A stretch of DNA of 64,000 nt, from NCBI GenBank assembly GCA_029975055.1, contig JARKPU010000067.1:186001-250000 (forward strand). Direction: 5' to 3'. Positions within the stretch are counted from its first letter, which is position 1. Each line of letters starts with the position of its first letter. Positions 36,155 to 44,903 of the stretch are shown piece after piece. A program made the position numbers and the translations under genes. The notes under the pieces were generated by a model. The model was not told the DNA's origin, did no database searches, and saw only the letters and a list, made by a program, of their open reading frames with translations. Source of the DNA: Anaerolinea sp. (GTDB taxonomy: Bacteria; Chloroflexota; Anaerolineae; Anaerolineales; Anaerolineaceae).

Positions 36155-36337
36155 TTATGAGCGCCGGTTGCCGTAAACGGTCAGGCCAAGGCCGAGCACA
36201 AGCGCCGCGCCGCCGATGACAGCCCATTGAGTCTGGCCGGTCATGAAACTGCCCGGCAGGATGTTGACCCCCTGCAGGAACCAGACCGCGCCCACGATCA
36301 CCAGCAAAATGCCGAAAATGCCCAAAATTCGCTTCAT
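36155..36337 (-). CDS. 60-aa small membrane protein
   Basis: Two hydrophobic segments (ILGIFGILLVIVGAVWFLQG and WAVIGGAALVLGLGLTVYG) joined by a short loop LPGSFMTGQTQ, ending NRRS. ATG 36337 has a GGAGGTG site. It resembles widespread tiny inner-membrane proteins of unknown role. It is 14 bases upstream of the acyltransferase and probably in the same transcript. Confidence 0.75.
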   Translation of the reverse strand: MKRILGIFGILLVIVGAVWFLQGVNILPGSFMTGQTQWAVIGGAALVLGLGLTVYGNRRS

Positions 36338-36533
36338 CGCACACCTCCGCCTGCCCAAAGGCAGTGAATTTAGTGTTCTGGAAGATACACCCGCTCTGCC
36401 CGAATGGCCGTGCGGCTGCTTTCAGGATAAACCGTTTTCAGAAAGAGTCAACCGCCTCGGCGGGCGGCGGCGGCGAATACAAGTATAATAGCGCGAATAC
36501 CCACCCGCCTTTACCCGTGAAGTGAGAAGAGAC

Positions 36534-37730
36534 ATGACCGCCACCGAAACGCTCGAGACCGAACCCGCCCAGCCCGCCGCGCAGGAAGAAGCCTTCCAGA
36601 CCGGCCAGGTCGCCACCGTTGCTTTTGCGCACGGCGCGCACGATATGTTCTTCTCCTTCATTCCCACCATCCAGCCCCTGTTGATGGAGAAACTGGCCCT
36701 TTCCAACGCGCAGGCGGGGCTTTTCACACTCTTCCTGCAGGGGCCGTCGCTGCTCCAGCCGATCATCGGCGGCCTTGCCGACCGGCGCAACCTGCGCTGG
36801 CTCATCATCCTGGCCCCCACGTTGTCATCCATCATGATCACCCTCACCGGCCTGGCGCCCAATTACGGCGTGCTGGCCATGCTCATGCTGGTGGCGGGTT
36901 TCTCGACGGCCGGCTTCCATTCCATCGCCCCGGTGGTGGCGGCCCTTCGCTCCGGGAAGAAGATCGGGCGCGGCATGGGGTTCTTTATGATCGGCGGCGA
37001 GCTGGGCTACGGCATCGGGCCGCTGGTGGCGGTCAGCGCCGTCTCGCTGCTCACCTTGCAAGGGCTGCCGTGGCTGGTCATCTTTGGCCTGCTGTGCTCG
37101 GTGGTGCTCTATACGCGCTTTCGCAACCTTTCCACCCTGCGCCCGGCGCAGAGCGGCCCGGCGGCCTCGCTGGGGCAGACTCTGCTCGGCATGCGCCGCG
37201 TCATGCTGCCGGTGGTGGCGCACATCTTCACCACCTCGTTCCTGGCGGCCAACCTGATCAACTTTCTGCCCACCTTCTTGAAGGGCGAAGGATCGTCCTT
37301 TGCCTTTGCGGGCGCCGCGTTTTCGATCATCGAAGTCTCAGGCACGGTGGGGGTCTTCTTCAGCAGCTGGGTCAGCGACCGCGTGGGCCAGCGGCTGGTG
37401 TTGATTCTCTCCACCATCAGCGTGCCGGTCTTTGCGCTGCTCTTCCTGGCCGCGCGCGGCGGCTGGATGCAGGTGCCCGCTCTGCTGCTCACCGGGGTGC
37501 TGGCCTTCAGCGCCAACCCGGCCTTCCTCGCCATCGTCCAGAACCACTTCCGCCAGAACCGCTCGCTGGCTAACGGCATTTACATGGCCACCAGCTTCGT
37601 GGTGCGCTCGATCGTCGTCTTCCTGGTGGGCCTGCTGGCCGACCGCTTCGGCCTGCGCGCGGTCTTCACGGCTTCGGCCTGGGCGGCGTTCCTGGCCCTG
37701 CCGTTCGTCTTCCTCCTGCCGGAGCGATAA
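36534..37730 (+). CDS. MFS transporter, fosmidomycin-resistance (Fsr)-like
   Basis: 398-aa major facilitator protein with 12 predicted TM segments. The N-terminal block AHGAHDMFFSFIPTIQPLL is characteristic of the Fsr/FsR-type branch. A conserved loop GLADRRNLRW is the cytoplasmic loop 2-3 motif of MFS. ATG 36534 is preferred (36522 also in frame). TATAAT at 36484-36489 is a probable -10 box. Substrate unknown. Confidence 0.82.
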   Translation: MTATETLETEPAQPAAQEEAFQTGQVATVAFAHGAHDMFFSFIPTIQPLLMEKLALSNAQAGLFTLFLQGPSLLQPIIGGLADRRNLRWLIILAPTLSSIMITLTGLAPNYGVLAMLMLVAGFSTAGFHSIAPVVAALRSGKKIGRGMGFFMIGGELGYGIGPLVAVSAVSLLTLQGLPWLVIFGLLCSVVLYTRFRNLSTLRPAQSGPAASLGQTLLGMRRVMLPVVAHIFTTSFLAANLINFLPTFLKGEGSSFAFAGAAFSIIEVSGTVGVFFSSWVSDRVGQRLVLILSTISVPVFALLFLAARGGWMQVPALLLTGVLAFSANPAFLAIVQNHFRQNRSLANGIYMATSFVVRSIVVFLVGLLADRFGLRAVFTASAWAAFLALPFVFLLPER

Positions 37731-37760
37731 GCCCGAAAGATTCATCCCAGGGGGATCATT

Positions 37761-37814
37761 GCCTCAGAAGATCTGAAAGGCCTCCCAGACCTCTGAGGCC
37801 GGGTTTGTTTTTCA
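37761..37814 (+). terminator. terminator of the MFS gene
   Basis: An 8-bp outer stem, GCCTCAGA (37761-37768) with TCTGAGGC (37792-37799), with a partly paired interior, is followed by CGGGTTTGTTTTTC. It lies 30 bases past the MFS stop and before the TetR promoter. Confidence 0.7.
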
Positions 37815-37863
37815 TTAAAAAAATAACCTCAATAATCATGACAAATTCTTGACGCTCACCTGA

Positions 37864-37892
37864 TTGACAGGCGCCGGTGTGCGCGCTATACT
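37864..37892 (+). promoter_or_regulatory. consensus promoter of the TetR-efflux operon
   Basis: TTGACA (37864-37869), 17 bases, TATACT (37887-37892). Nearly identical in quality to the riboswitch promoter at 15794. Predicted start near 37899. Confidence 0.85.
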
Positions 37893-37903
37893 CGGACAGA
37901 TAA

Positions 37904-37925
37904 TTAAACCGGCAGTCGGTTTTAA
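37904..37925 (+). promoter_or_regulatory. TetR-type operator
   Basis: The palindrome AAACCG-GCAGT-CGGTTT (37906-37922) extends to imperfect TTAAACCG/CGGTTTTAA arms. It sits a few bases after the predicted transcription start and ahead of the tetR ATG at 37939, the usual place for an autorepressor operator. Confidence 0.65.
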
Positions 37926-37938
37926 TAACGAAGGGCAT

Positions 37939-38631
37939 ATGGCGCGCGTTCTCAAAGAAAAGGAATACGCCGACCGGCGCAACGAGATTCTGGACTCGGC
38001 CCAACGCCTTGTCTATACCATCGGATATGACCAGATGACCATTCAAGACATCCTCGATGAGCTGCACATCTCCAAGGGAGCTTTTTATCACTATTTCGAT
38101 TCCAAGCAGACCCTGCTGGAGGGCTTGATCGAACGCCTGCAAGACGAAGCCGAGGCGAACATCACCCCCATCCTCTCCGACCCGGCTCTCCCGGCCCTGG
38201 AAAAGTTCAACCGCTACTTCGCCGCCGCATCCAGCTGGAAAGCCGGCCAGAAGGAATACCTGATCGCCTTCACCCGCATGTGGTACGCCGATGAAAACGC
38301 CCTGGTGCGCCAGAAGGTCCAGCCGGCGCTGGTGGCGCGCTTCGGGCCGATCTTCAGCCGGGTCATCCGGCAGGGCATCGCCGAGGGCAGCATGTCCACT
38401 CCCTACCCCGAACAGGCCGGCAGCGTCATCCTCAACCTGTTCACCGCCCTGGGCGATGCGTTTGTGAAGATGCTCTTTTCTCCCGAAAGGAGTAAATTCG
38501 GGCGTCAGGATTATGAATTGCTCTTCGCCGCCTACACCGACGCGATGGAGCGCGTGCTTGGCGCGGCGCCCGGTTCGATTCAACTGCTCGACGCAAAAAC
38601 AATTCATGAATGGGTTGAGGTGACTTTATGA
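37939..38631 (+). CDS. TetR/AcrR family transcriptional regulator
   Basis: 230-aa repressor. The N-terminal HTH is seen in RRNEILDSAQRLVYTIGYDQ followed by MTIQDILDELHISKGAFYHY and FDSKQTLLEGL. The C-terminal ligand-binding domain is unassigned. ATG 37939 has AAGGG upstream. It overlaps the first permease gene (ATGA), so it is the first gene of a five-gene operon with two FtsX-type permeases, an ATPase and a membrane-fusion-like lipoprotein. A palindromic operator in its leader suggests autorepression and control of the whole efflux operon. Confidence 0.9.
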   Translation: MARVLKEKEYADRRNEILDSAQRLVYTIGYDQMTIQDILDELHISKGAFYHYFDSKQTLLEGLIERLQDEAEANITPILSDPALPALEKFNRYFAAASSWKAGQKEYLIAFTRMWYADENALVRQKVQPALVARFGPIFSRVIRQGIAEGSMSTPYPEQAGSVILNLFTALGDAFVKMLFSPERSKFGRQDYELLFAAYTDAMERVLGAAPGSIQLLDAKTIHEWVEVTL

Positions 38632-39857
38632 ACCTGTACTTCCGTCTTGCCTGGCGAAACATCTGGCGGCACCGCCGCCGGACGGTCATCGTCGCCCTGG
38701 CCATCAGCCTGACCCTGGCGATGGTCATGTTCTACGATGGCATGGTCGCAGGGTTCGAAGACGCCATTTATGGGAATGCGATCAAAGTCCTCGGCGGCAA
38801 TATCCAGATCCATGCCGACGGCTACCAGGTCGATGGCGAACAGACCCCCTTGCTCCCCCTGCCCGATGACCAGGCCGCGGTCAAAGCCGCCCTGGCCCAG
38901 CCGCAGGTGGTGGCCGCTTCGCGGCGGATCAACACCAGCGGGCTGGCCACCAGCCGCAAAGGCGCGTTTGCCGTCGGCATCATCGGCATCGAGCCGGAGC
39001 TGGAAGCCCCGGTTTACCTGATCGCCCAGAACGTCACCCAGGGGCGCTACCTGAAGGCCGGCGACCAGGATATGCTCCTCATCGGCAAAGGGCTGGCCGA
39101 TGCCATGGATATTCAGGTTGGCGACCGCTTCTCGCTCTCAGGCCGCGCGCCGCACCAGCAGATCAAGACGCGCACCATGACGGTGGTCGGCATCTATGAC
39201 GTGGGCATGGCCGATATCGAAAAGCGCACCGTGTATATGTCGCTGGCCAACGCGCAAGAGATGTTCGACCTGAAAGGCCAGTCCACCGAGGTGGTGGTGG
39301 CGCTCAAGCAGATCGGCCAGGAACCCGAGGTGATCAAAGCCCTCCAGCCGATGCTGCCGGGCTTCGAGATGGCCTCCTGGCAAACCAACTACCCCGACCT
39401 GGAAAGCGCCATTCAAACCAAAGGCGGCGCGATGCGCATTTTCGAGGTCATCATCCTGGTCAGCGTCGGCATCGGCATCCTCAACCTGCTGCTGATGGCC
39501 GTCTATGAGCGCACCCGCGAGATCGGCCTGCTGGCGGCACTCGGGCTGAAACCCGGGCAAATCCGCACGCTCTTCTTGATCGAAGGGGCGCTGCTTGGCA
39601 TTGTCGGCGTGGTGGCAGGCATCGGCCTGGGGCTGCTGATCAACTTCACCATGTCGAAGGTGGGGATGGACTTCGGCCAGTTCAGCTCGATGACGGTGTA
39701 CACTGCCCTGATCCGCGACAAGGTGTACACCTCGCTCGGCCTGGAGAAGATCGGCTTCCACGTGGCGATCATCCTGGTAGTCACCATCCTGGCCGCGCTT
39801 TACCCTGCCAGCGAAGCCGCCCGCCAGGAACCGGCCAAATCCCTGCATTACGTGTGA
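38628..39857 (+). CDS. LolCE/MacB-type ABC permease 1
   Basis: 409-aa four-TM permease. N-terminal TM follows AWRNIWRHRRRTVIVALAIS, a large extracytoplasmic domain spans about 45-265, and the C-terminal FtsX domain has ERTREIGLLAALGLKPGQI. It pairs with permease 2 and the ATPase at 41099. Start overlaps the TetR stop (ATGA). Both permeases encode the short LolC/E-like form rather than fused MacB. Confidence 0.88.
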   Translation: MNLYFRLAWRNIWRHRRRTVIVALAISLTLAMVMFYDGMVAGFEDAIYGNAIKVLGGNIQIHADGYQVDGEQTPLLPLPDDQAAVKAALAQPQVVAASRRINTSGLATSRKGAFAVGIIGIEPELEAPVYLIAQNVTQGRYLKAGDQDMLLIGKGLADAMDIQVGDRFSLSGRAPHQQIKTRTMTVVGIYDVGMADIEKRTVYMSLANAQEMFDLKGQSTEVVVALKQIGQEPEVIKALQPMLPGFEMASWQTNYPDLESAIQTKGGAMRIFEVIILVSVGIGILNLLLMAVYERTREIGLLAALGLKPGQIRTLFLIEGALLGIVGVVAGIGLGLLINFTMSKVGMDFGQFSSMTVYTALIRDKVYTSLGLEKIGFHVAIILVVTILAALYPASEAARQEPAKSLHYV

Positions 39858-39865
39858 GGTTTCCA

Positions 39866-41083
39866 ATGCTCACTCTCCTTAAAATGGCGTATCGTGACCT
39901 TGGGCGCAACCGCCGCCGGTCTTTCTTCTCTGCCCTCGCCCTCGGGATGGGCCTTTCGGTGCTCCTCCTCATGGCCGGGGTGGTGACGTGGGAATTGAAC
40001 AGCTCGATGGATAAAAGCATCCGGCTGCAATCGGGCCACCTGCAGGTGCGCGCCAAGACGTATGACGAGAACAAATCCAGCCTGGCATATGAAGACCTGG
40101 TGGAAAACCCCGAGGCGGTGGCGGCGCAGGTTGCGTCGCTCCCCCCGGTGAAGGTGGCCACTCCGCGCCTGTATGCCAGCGGAATCGCCGTCTCCGGCGA
40201 TGAATCGCTGGGCGTGCGCATCATCGGCATTGACCCTGCCTCGAGCGCCAACCAGCCGTTCATCGAAGGCCTCACCAGCGGGCAGTTCCTCACCCCTGAT
40301 GATTCCGGCGGCGTCCTCATCGGCCAGGCCCTGGCCGATAAGCTCGACCTGGCCGCGGGCAGCAAGGTGAACCTGCTGGTCAACACCGCCAACGGCGACG
40401 TGCAGGAGCAGGTGTTCACCATCCGCGGCATTTACACTACCCACACGCCCAGTTACGATCAAAGCGTGGTCTTCCTGCCGCTGGCAAAAGCCCAGGCCAT
40501 CACCGGCACCGCCGGCCATGCCAGCGCGATCTTCATCCTGCTCAAGAACACCGCCGATACCCCGGCCGTGGCCTCGGCCATCCAGTCGGGCCAGTACGAG
40601 GTGGTCACCTACGAGCAGATGAACCTGCTGCTGACGCAGTTCAACGATTATTCCAACGGCATGTTGATGTTCCTCTACCTGATCGTCCTGGCGATCACCG
40701 CCACGGTGATTGTCAATACCCTGGTCATGGCGGTCTTTGAGCGCACCCGCGAAATCGGAATCCTTTCAGCCATTGGGATGAAGAGCGGGCGGATCATGAC
40801 GATGTTCTTCGCCGAATCGAGCATGCTGGCGCTCGGGGGAATCGTCATCGGGCTCATCCTGGGCAGCGTGTTCGTTTTCCTGATGGGCAAGTACGGTTTC
40901 CCGGTCGGCAATGTTGGAGTCACCGGGTTCCTGCTGGGCGAGAGGATCTACGCCCAAATGAACCTCAAGGATGTCATCACCTTGAGCCTGACGGCCCTGG
41001 CCGTCACCCTGGTGGCCTCGCTCTACCCGGCGCGGTTAGCCGCCCACCTTGAACCCGTTGATGCACTGCATGGCAATAAGTGA
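39866..41083 (+). CDS. LolCE/MacB-type ABC permease 2
   Basis: 405-aa second permease, paralogous to the preceding one (MAYRDLGRNRRRSFFSALAL; C-terminal ERTREIGILSAIGMKSGRI). It has one N-terminal TM, a periplasmic-type domain (40-260) and three C-terminal TM segments. ATG 39866 with a GAGG site is chosen over an in-frame GTG at 39854. Eight bases after permease 1, likely forming a heterodimer. Confidence 0.88.
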   Translation: MLTLLKMAYRDLGRNRRRSFFSALALGMGLSVLLLMAGVVTWELNSSMDKSIRLQSGHLQVRAKTYDENKSSLAYEDLVENPEAVAAQVASLPPVKVATPRLYASGIAVSGDESLGVRIIGIDPASSANQPFIEGLTSGQFLTPDDSGGVLIGQALADKLDLAAGSKVNLLVNTANGDVQEQVFTIRGIYTTHTPSYDQSVVFLPLAKAQAITGTAGHASAIFILLKNTADTPAVASAIQSGQYEVVTYEQMNLLLTQFNDYSNGMLMFLYLIVLAITATVIVNTLVMAVFERTREIGILSAIGMKSGRIMTMFFAESSMLALGGIVIGLILGSVFVFLMGKYGFPVGNVGVTGFLLGERIYAQMNLKDVITLSLTALAVTLVASLYPARLAAHLEPVDALHGNK

Positions 41084-41098
41084 GCCAAGGAGACTCTC

Positions 41099-41803
41099 AT
41101 GGAAGTCGTAAAAGTTGAAAACGTAACCAAGACCTATCAGGTCGGCAAAGTGGAGACGCTGGCGCTCAACCACGTCAGCTTCAGCATTGAAAACGGCGAG
41201 TTCACCGCCCTGGTGGGGCCATCCGGCTCCGGCAAGACCACCCTCTTGCAGCTCATCGGCTGCCTCGACCAGCCCACCAGCGGGCAGGTGTTCATCAACG
41301 GCAAGGAAGTCAGCCGGCTCAACCGCAACCAGCGCGCCGATATGCGCCGCGGGACGATCGGCTTCATCTTCCAGTTCTTCGCGCTCATCCCCACGTTGAC
41401 GGCCTACGAAAACGTGGAAATGCCCCTCCTGTTGACCGGGCAAGGCCCCTCCGAGCGGCGCGAGCGCGTCATGCAGCTCCTCCAGGCCGTAGACCTGGCC
41501 GACCGCGCGAATCACCGCCCCGACCAGCTCAGCGGCGGGCAGCAGCAGCGCGTGGCCATTGCGCGCGCCCTGGCCACCAAACCCACGCTCATCCTGGCCG
41601 ATGAGCCGACCGCCAACCTCGATACGAACAACGGCAGGCAGGTGATGGAAATTATGGAGCGCCTCAACCAGGAAACGGGCGTCACCTTTATCTTCGCCAC
41701 CCATGACCCGCGTGTGATCAAATATGCCCGGCGCGTGATCCGTCTGCAAGACGGCATGGTCGCCGAGAACGGCGCGCTGGAGAAGGTCAGCGTTGGAGAT
41801 TAA
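41099..41803 (+). CDS. MacB/LolD-type ABC ATPase of the TetR operon
   Basis: 234-aa ATPase. Walker A is [10 protein letters not shown]-loop in [18 protein letters not shown], signature [15 protein letters not shown], Walker [13 protein letters not shown], His switch in FATHDPRVI. Drives the two upstream permeases. It lies 15 bases after permease 2. The following lipoprotein start lies one base after its stop. Confidence 0.92.
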   Translation: MEVVKVENVTKTYQVGKVETLALNHVSFSIENGEFTALVGPSGSGKTTLLQLIGCLDQPTSGQVFINGKEVSRLNRNQRADMRRGTIGFIFQFFALIPTLTAYENVEMPLLLTGQGPSERRERVMQLLQAVDLADRANHRPDQLSGGQQQRVAIARALATKPTLILADEPTANLDTNNGRQVMEIMERLNQETGVTFIFATHDPRVIKYARRVIRLQDGMVAENGALEKVSVGD

Positions 41804-41804
41804 G

Positions 41805-43001
41805 ATGAAAGCCCGCCTGGTTCTATTCACCCTGATTGCGCTGTTGTTGACGGCCTGCGGGGCAATCGGCACCACCCCAACCCCGCTGCCCACCCTGATG
41901 CTCGACACCCCCGGTGCAGCCGCTCCGGCCCCCGTGGTGAGCGGCGGCGGCGTGACGGCCTCCGCCGTGGTGGCGGCAGGCGAGCAGGCCAGCATCGCCG
42001 CTCCGATGAGCGGCATGGTCGAATCGGTTGAAGTGGCCCAGGGCGACCAGGTGCAGGCCGGGCAGGTGCTGCTCAGGCTTTCCGGCCGCGAGAAGCTGGC
42101 CGCCGCGGTGGAAGCCGCCAACCTGGAACTGCTCACCGCCCGCCAGGCCCTCGCCGACCTGAACGAGAACGCCGCCCAGGCCCGCGCCCAGGCCCAGCTC
42201 AGGCTGGCGAAAGCCAAAGACGCCTTCGATGAGGCGCAAAAGCGCCGCGGCTGGCAGCAGTACCGCGTGGGCACCGATAACCAGATCGCCGTCGCCCAGG
42301 CCGACCTGATCGTCGCGCAAGATGCGGTCAAGAAGGCCGAGGAGACGTACGGCTACTTCGCCAACCGGCCCGAAAACGACCTCAACAAGGCCGCCGCGCT
42401 GAGCGCCCTTTCGAATGCCCGCGCCGCCCGCGACCGCGCCGAGGCCAACCTCAACTACCTGCTCTCCAAGCCGGACCCGATCGAGGTGGAAAAGGCCGAT
42501 GCCGAGCTGGAAGTGGCCCGCACCGAGCTGGAGGCCGCCCAGGCGGCTTTCGATAAGCTCAGCAGCGGCCCCGACCCTGCCGCGCTGGCCCTGGCCCAGG
42601 CGCGCGTGAAGAACGCCGAAGCCCAGCTGGCTTCCGTCCAATCCTCCCTCGACGACCTTGAGCTGAAGGCGCCCTTTGCCGGCACCATCGCCGAGGTGAA
42701 GATCCACGCGGGAGAATGGGTTCTGCCGGGCCAGCCGGTGCTGCTGCTGGTGGACTTGAACCGCCTGCGCATCGAAACCACCGACCTGAGCGAGCGCGAC
42801 GTGCCGAAGATTCAAGTGGGCCAGGCGGCTTCGGTCTTCATCGAAGCGCTCAACCAGATGGTGGATGGGCATGTCAGCGCCATCTCGCCCCTGGCCAACA
42901 CCATCGGCGGCGACGTAGTCTATAAGACCACCGTCGAACTCGATGCCCCCCTGCCCGGCCTGCGCCAGGGCATGAGCGCGGAGGTCAACTTCAAGCCTTG
43001 A
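41805..43001 (+). CDS. HlyD/MacA-like lipoprotein (membrane fusion-type subunit)
   Basis: 398-aa lipoprotein: lipobox LLLTAC (C18). A split lipoyl/barrel-sandwich domain is interrupted by a long alpha-helical hairpin (about 100-275, Ala/Glu/Lys rich with heptad-like repeats). It then resumes with LELKAPFAGTIAEVKIHAGEWV, followed by a beta-barrel segment. Start ATG 41805 has a GGAGATTAAG site; an earlier in-frame ATG (41793) overlaps the ATPase. It likely links the ABC permeases to an extracytoplasmic path. Last gene of the TetR operon. Confidence 0.85.
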   Translation: MKARLVLFTLIALLLTACGAIGTTPTPLPTLMLDTPGAAAPAPVVSGGGVTASAVVAAGEQASIAAPMSGMVESVEVAQGDQVQAGQVLLRLSGREKLAAAVEAANLELLTARQALADLNENAAQARAQAQLRLAKAKDAFDEAQKRRGWQQYRVGTDNQIAVAQADLIVAQDAVKKAEETYGYFANRPENDLNKAAALSALSNARAARDRAEANLNYLLSKPDPIEVEKADAELEVARTELEAAQAAFDKLSSGPDPAALALAQARVKNAEAQLASVQSSLDDLELKAPFAGTIAEVKIHAGEWVLPGQPVLLLVDLNRLRIETTDLSERDVPKIQVGQAASVFIEALNQMVDGHVSAISPLANTIGGDVVYKTTVELDAPLPGLRQGMSAEVNFKP

Positions 43002-43020
43002 ATTTGCCCTTCAGGAGCGG

Positions 43021-43050
43021 CTAACAAACTGGTCGGCCCGGCTATATAAT
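43021..43050 (+). promoter_or_regulatory. candidate promoter of the Tat-flavodoxin gene
   Basis: CTAACA (43021-43026), 18 bases, TATAAT (43045-43050). It implies a leader of about 175 bases before the ATG at 43233, containing a perfect 15-bp palindrome. Confidence 0.5.
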
Positions 43051-43121
43051 GAAGTATCGCAGCACGCTGCGCCGGCCCCCGGCGCCGGAAGGCTGGCAGC
43101 CGAGGATAAATACGTGTTCAC

Positions 43122-43154
43122 CAATTCCCTCTCAGGCCTCCTGAGAGGGAATTG
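43122..43154 (+). promoter_or_regulatory. 33-bp perfect hairpin in the flavodoxin leader
   Basis: CAATTCCCTCTCAGG (43122-43136) and CCTGAGAGGGAATTG (43140-43154) form an exact 15-bp stem with a CCT loop. It has no T-tract directly after it, so it is not an obvious terminator. It may be an operator or an mRNA structure. Confidence 0.5.
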
Positions 43155-43232
43155 CCGCAGCAAGACATTTTCTTGTAGTGTGTCGAATCGAACTTTTGAT
43201 TGAATTCTAGTGCCAGGTAAGGAGCCAACCCT

Positions 43233-43946
43233 ATGCCGGAAAACCCAAATCCACCAGCCGCCCACAACTCAGGGCAGGCCGCCGGACTGCGTTCGGTCGC
43301 GCGCCGGAAGTTCCTCATCCGCTCTGCGGGCGTCCTGGGCGCCGCCGTCCTCACCTGCGCGGGGTTGGGCTTTGTAGCCACCCGCCGCCCCCGGCTCAAC
43401 CTGCCCGAACCCATTTCTTGTGGAGGTTCAACCGAAATGAACGGAAAAATCTTGATCGCCTACGCCACCCGCTGCGGCTCCACCGCCGAAGTCGCCGATG
43501 CCATCGGCAAGGTTTTCTGCGAGCGCGGCGCAGCCGTGGACGTGCTCCCTCTGAAGGAAGTCCGCTCACTGGATGGCTACGCGGGTTTTGTTCTGGGTTC
43601 GGCGATCCGCTTTGGGGCATGGCTGCCCGAAGCGGCGCAGTTTGTGGAGCAGAACCTGGCCCGCCTCAAGCAGGCCCCCACGGCGTTCTTCACCGTGCAC
43701 CTGAACAACACCGCCGATGACGAAGCCAGCAAGACAGCCCGCCTGGCCTACCTTGAGCCCATCCGCAAGCTGGTGCCCCCTGCCGCCGAGGCTTTCTTCG
43801 CCGGCGTGGGCGATTTCAGCAAAGTAAACTTCCTGGAACGCTTGATGGCAAAGATGGTCAAATCGCCGGAGGGAGATTTCCGTGATTGGCAGAAGATCCG
43901 CGGCTGGGCTGAAGAAATCCAACAGACCGCCTTCGCCCCGGCGTAG
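43233..43946 (+). CDS. Tat-leader flavodoxin-domain protein (HemG-like)
   Basis: 237-aa protein. Residues 20-50 form a Tat-type signal: twin arginine in ARRKFLIRSAG and a hydrophobic core. The flavodoxin domain starts at residue 69 with ILIAYATRCGSTAEVADAIG, whose TRCGST loop should bind FMN phosphate; FVLGSAIRFGAWLPEA follows. Similar to protoporphyrinogen-oxidase-type flavodoxins (HemG), but without evidence for heme work. An internal ATG (43437) with its own GGAGG site would give a 169-aa cytosolic form. Confidence 0.78.
   Translation: MPENPNPPAAHNSGQAAGLRSVARRKFLIRSAGVLGAAVLTCAGLGFVATRRPRLNLPEPISCGGSTEMNGKILIAYATRCGSTAEVADAIGKVFCERGAAVDVLPLKEVRSLDGYAGFVLGSAIRFGAWLPEAAQFVEQNLARLKQAPTAFFTVHLNNTADDEASKTARLAYLEPIRKLVPPAAEAFFAGVGDFSKVNFLERLMAKMVKSPEGDFRDWQKIRGWAEEIQQTAFAPA
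43422..43439 (+). promoter_or_regulatory. possible internal translation start of the flavodoxin gene
   Basis: GGAGG at 43422-43426, 10 bases before the in-frame ATG 43437-43439 (MNGKILIAYA...). The position is exactly at the boundary between the Tat leader/linker and the flavodoxin domain. Confidence 0.5.
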
Positions 43947-43960
43947 AAACGAGCGAGCGC

Positions 43961-44779
43961 ATGAAACCCATCTTCATCATTTTGATCATCCTGGCAGGGC
44001 TGGTCATCCTGGCCTGGCTGGGGCTGCAGATCAAGCCGGCACCCTTCCCTGCCTTCGCGCAGCAATCCGTCGAAAGGGGCTCCATTCCCCTGCCGGATGG
44101 CCTGCCCGCGCCGGTGGTGCGCTTCTACCGCAAGGTCTATGGCGAGAAGATTCCTCTGATCGAATCCGTCGTCGTGACGGGCCGCGCCGAGATGCGCCCG
44201 TTCGGCAGCCTCACCCTGCCGGCGCGCTACCGCTTCACCCACGATGCCGGGCGGGGCTACCGGCACTACATCGAGGCCACCTGGTTCAACCTGCCCATCA
44301 TGAAGGTCAACGAACGCTACCTCGACGGCAAAGGCCTGGGTGAACTGCCCTTTGGGCTGACTGCCGAAGGCCCCCACACCGACCAGGCCGCCAACCTGGG
44401 CATGTGGGCCGAGCTTTCGTGGGTGCCGGCGGTCTTCCTCACCGACTCGCGCGTGCGCTGGGAGCCGTTCGACGATGCCACCGCCGTGCTGGTCGTCCCC
44501 TTTGAAGGCACAGAAGAGCGCTTCATCGTCCGCTTCGACCCTGAGAACGACATGCTGCGCTACATGGAAGTGATGCGCTTCCGCGATGAGAAAGACACCG
44601 CTAAATCCTTATGGATCACCGAGTCGCGGGCCTACGGGCGCATCAACGGCCAGCCGATCGCCGTTCAAGGCACGGCGACCTGGTTCAAAGACGGGCGCGC
44701 CTGGGCGGTCTTCACCATCGAGGATATCCGGCTCAACGTGGACGTCAGCCAGACCATCCGCGCCAAAGGGCTGGATTAA
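43961..44779 (+). CDS. membrane-anchored DUF6544-type protein
   Basis: 272-aa protein with a single N-terminal TM (IFIILIILAGLVILAWLGL) and an extracytoplasmic-looking beta-rich domain. I recognise the pattern of the DUF6544 family: LPDGLPAPVVRFYRKVYGEK, PARYRFTHDAGRGYRHYIEA, VNERYLDGK and DSRVRWEPFDD. Function unknown. It is 14 bases after the flavodoxin gene and likely in the same operon. Confidence 0.75.
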   Translation: MKPIFIILIILAGLVILAWLGLQIKPAPFPAFAQQSVERGSIPLPDGLPAPVVRFYRKVYGEKIPLIESVVVTGRAEMRPFGSLTLPARYRFTHDAGRGYRHYIEATWFNLPIMKVNERYLDGKGLGELPFGLTAEGPHTDQAANLGMWAELSWVPAVFLTDSRVRWEPFDDATAVLVVPFEGTEERFIVRFDPENDMLRYMEVMRFRDEKDTAKSLWITESRAYGRINGQPIAVQGTATWFKDGRAWAVFTIEDIRLNVDVSQTIRAKGLD

Positions 44780-44845
44780 CCCCCCGGGTCGGGCGGTTCA
44801 AGCCAGCCCGCACCCTTCCCCGGAAGGGCGAAGAACCATGAAGTA

Positions 44846-44890
44846 GATGTCTGTGTGGCACGAATTGCCACACAGACATCATATTGTTTT
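44846..44890 (+). terminator. 15-bp perfect hairpin after the DUF6544 gene
   Basis: GATGTCTGTGTGGCA (44846-44860), loop CGAAT, TGCCACACAGACATC (44866-44880), then ATATTGTTTT. A probable terminator of the flavodoxin operon; being a perfect inverted repeat it could also stop the convergent transcript. Confidence 0.7.
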
Positions 44891-44903
44891 AAACTTCCCC
44901 CGC

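Noticed and set aside
43122..43154. Calling the leader palindrome a terminator
   Set aside because: No T-tract follows either arm on the + strand, and it lies upstream of the gene it would end.
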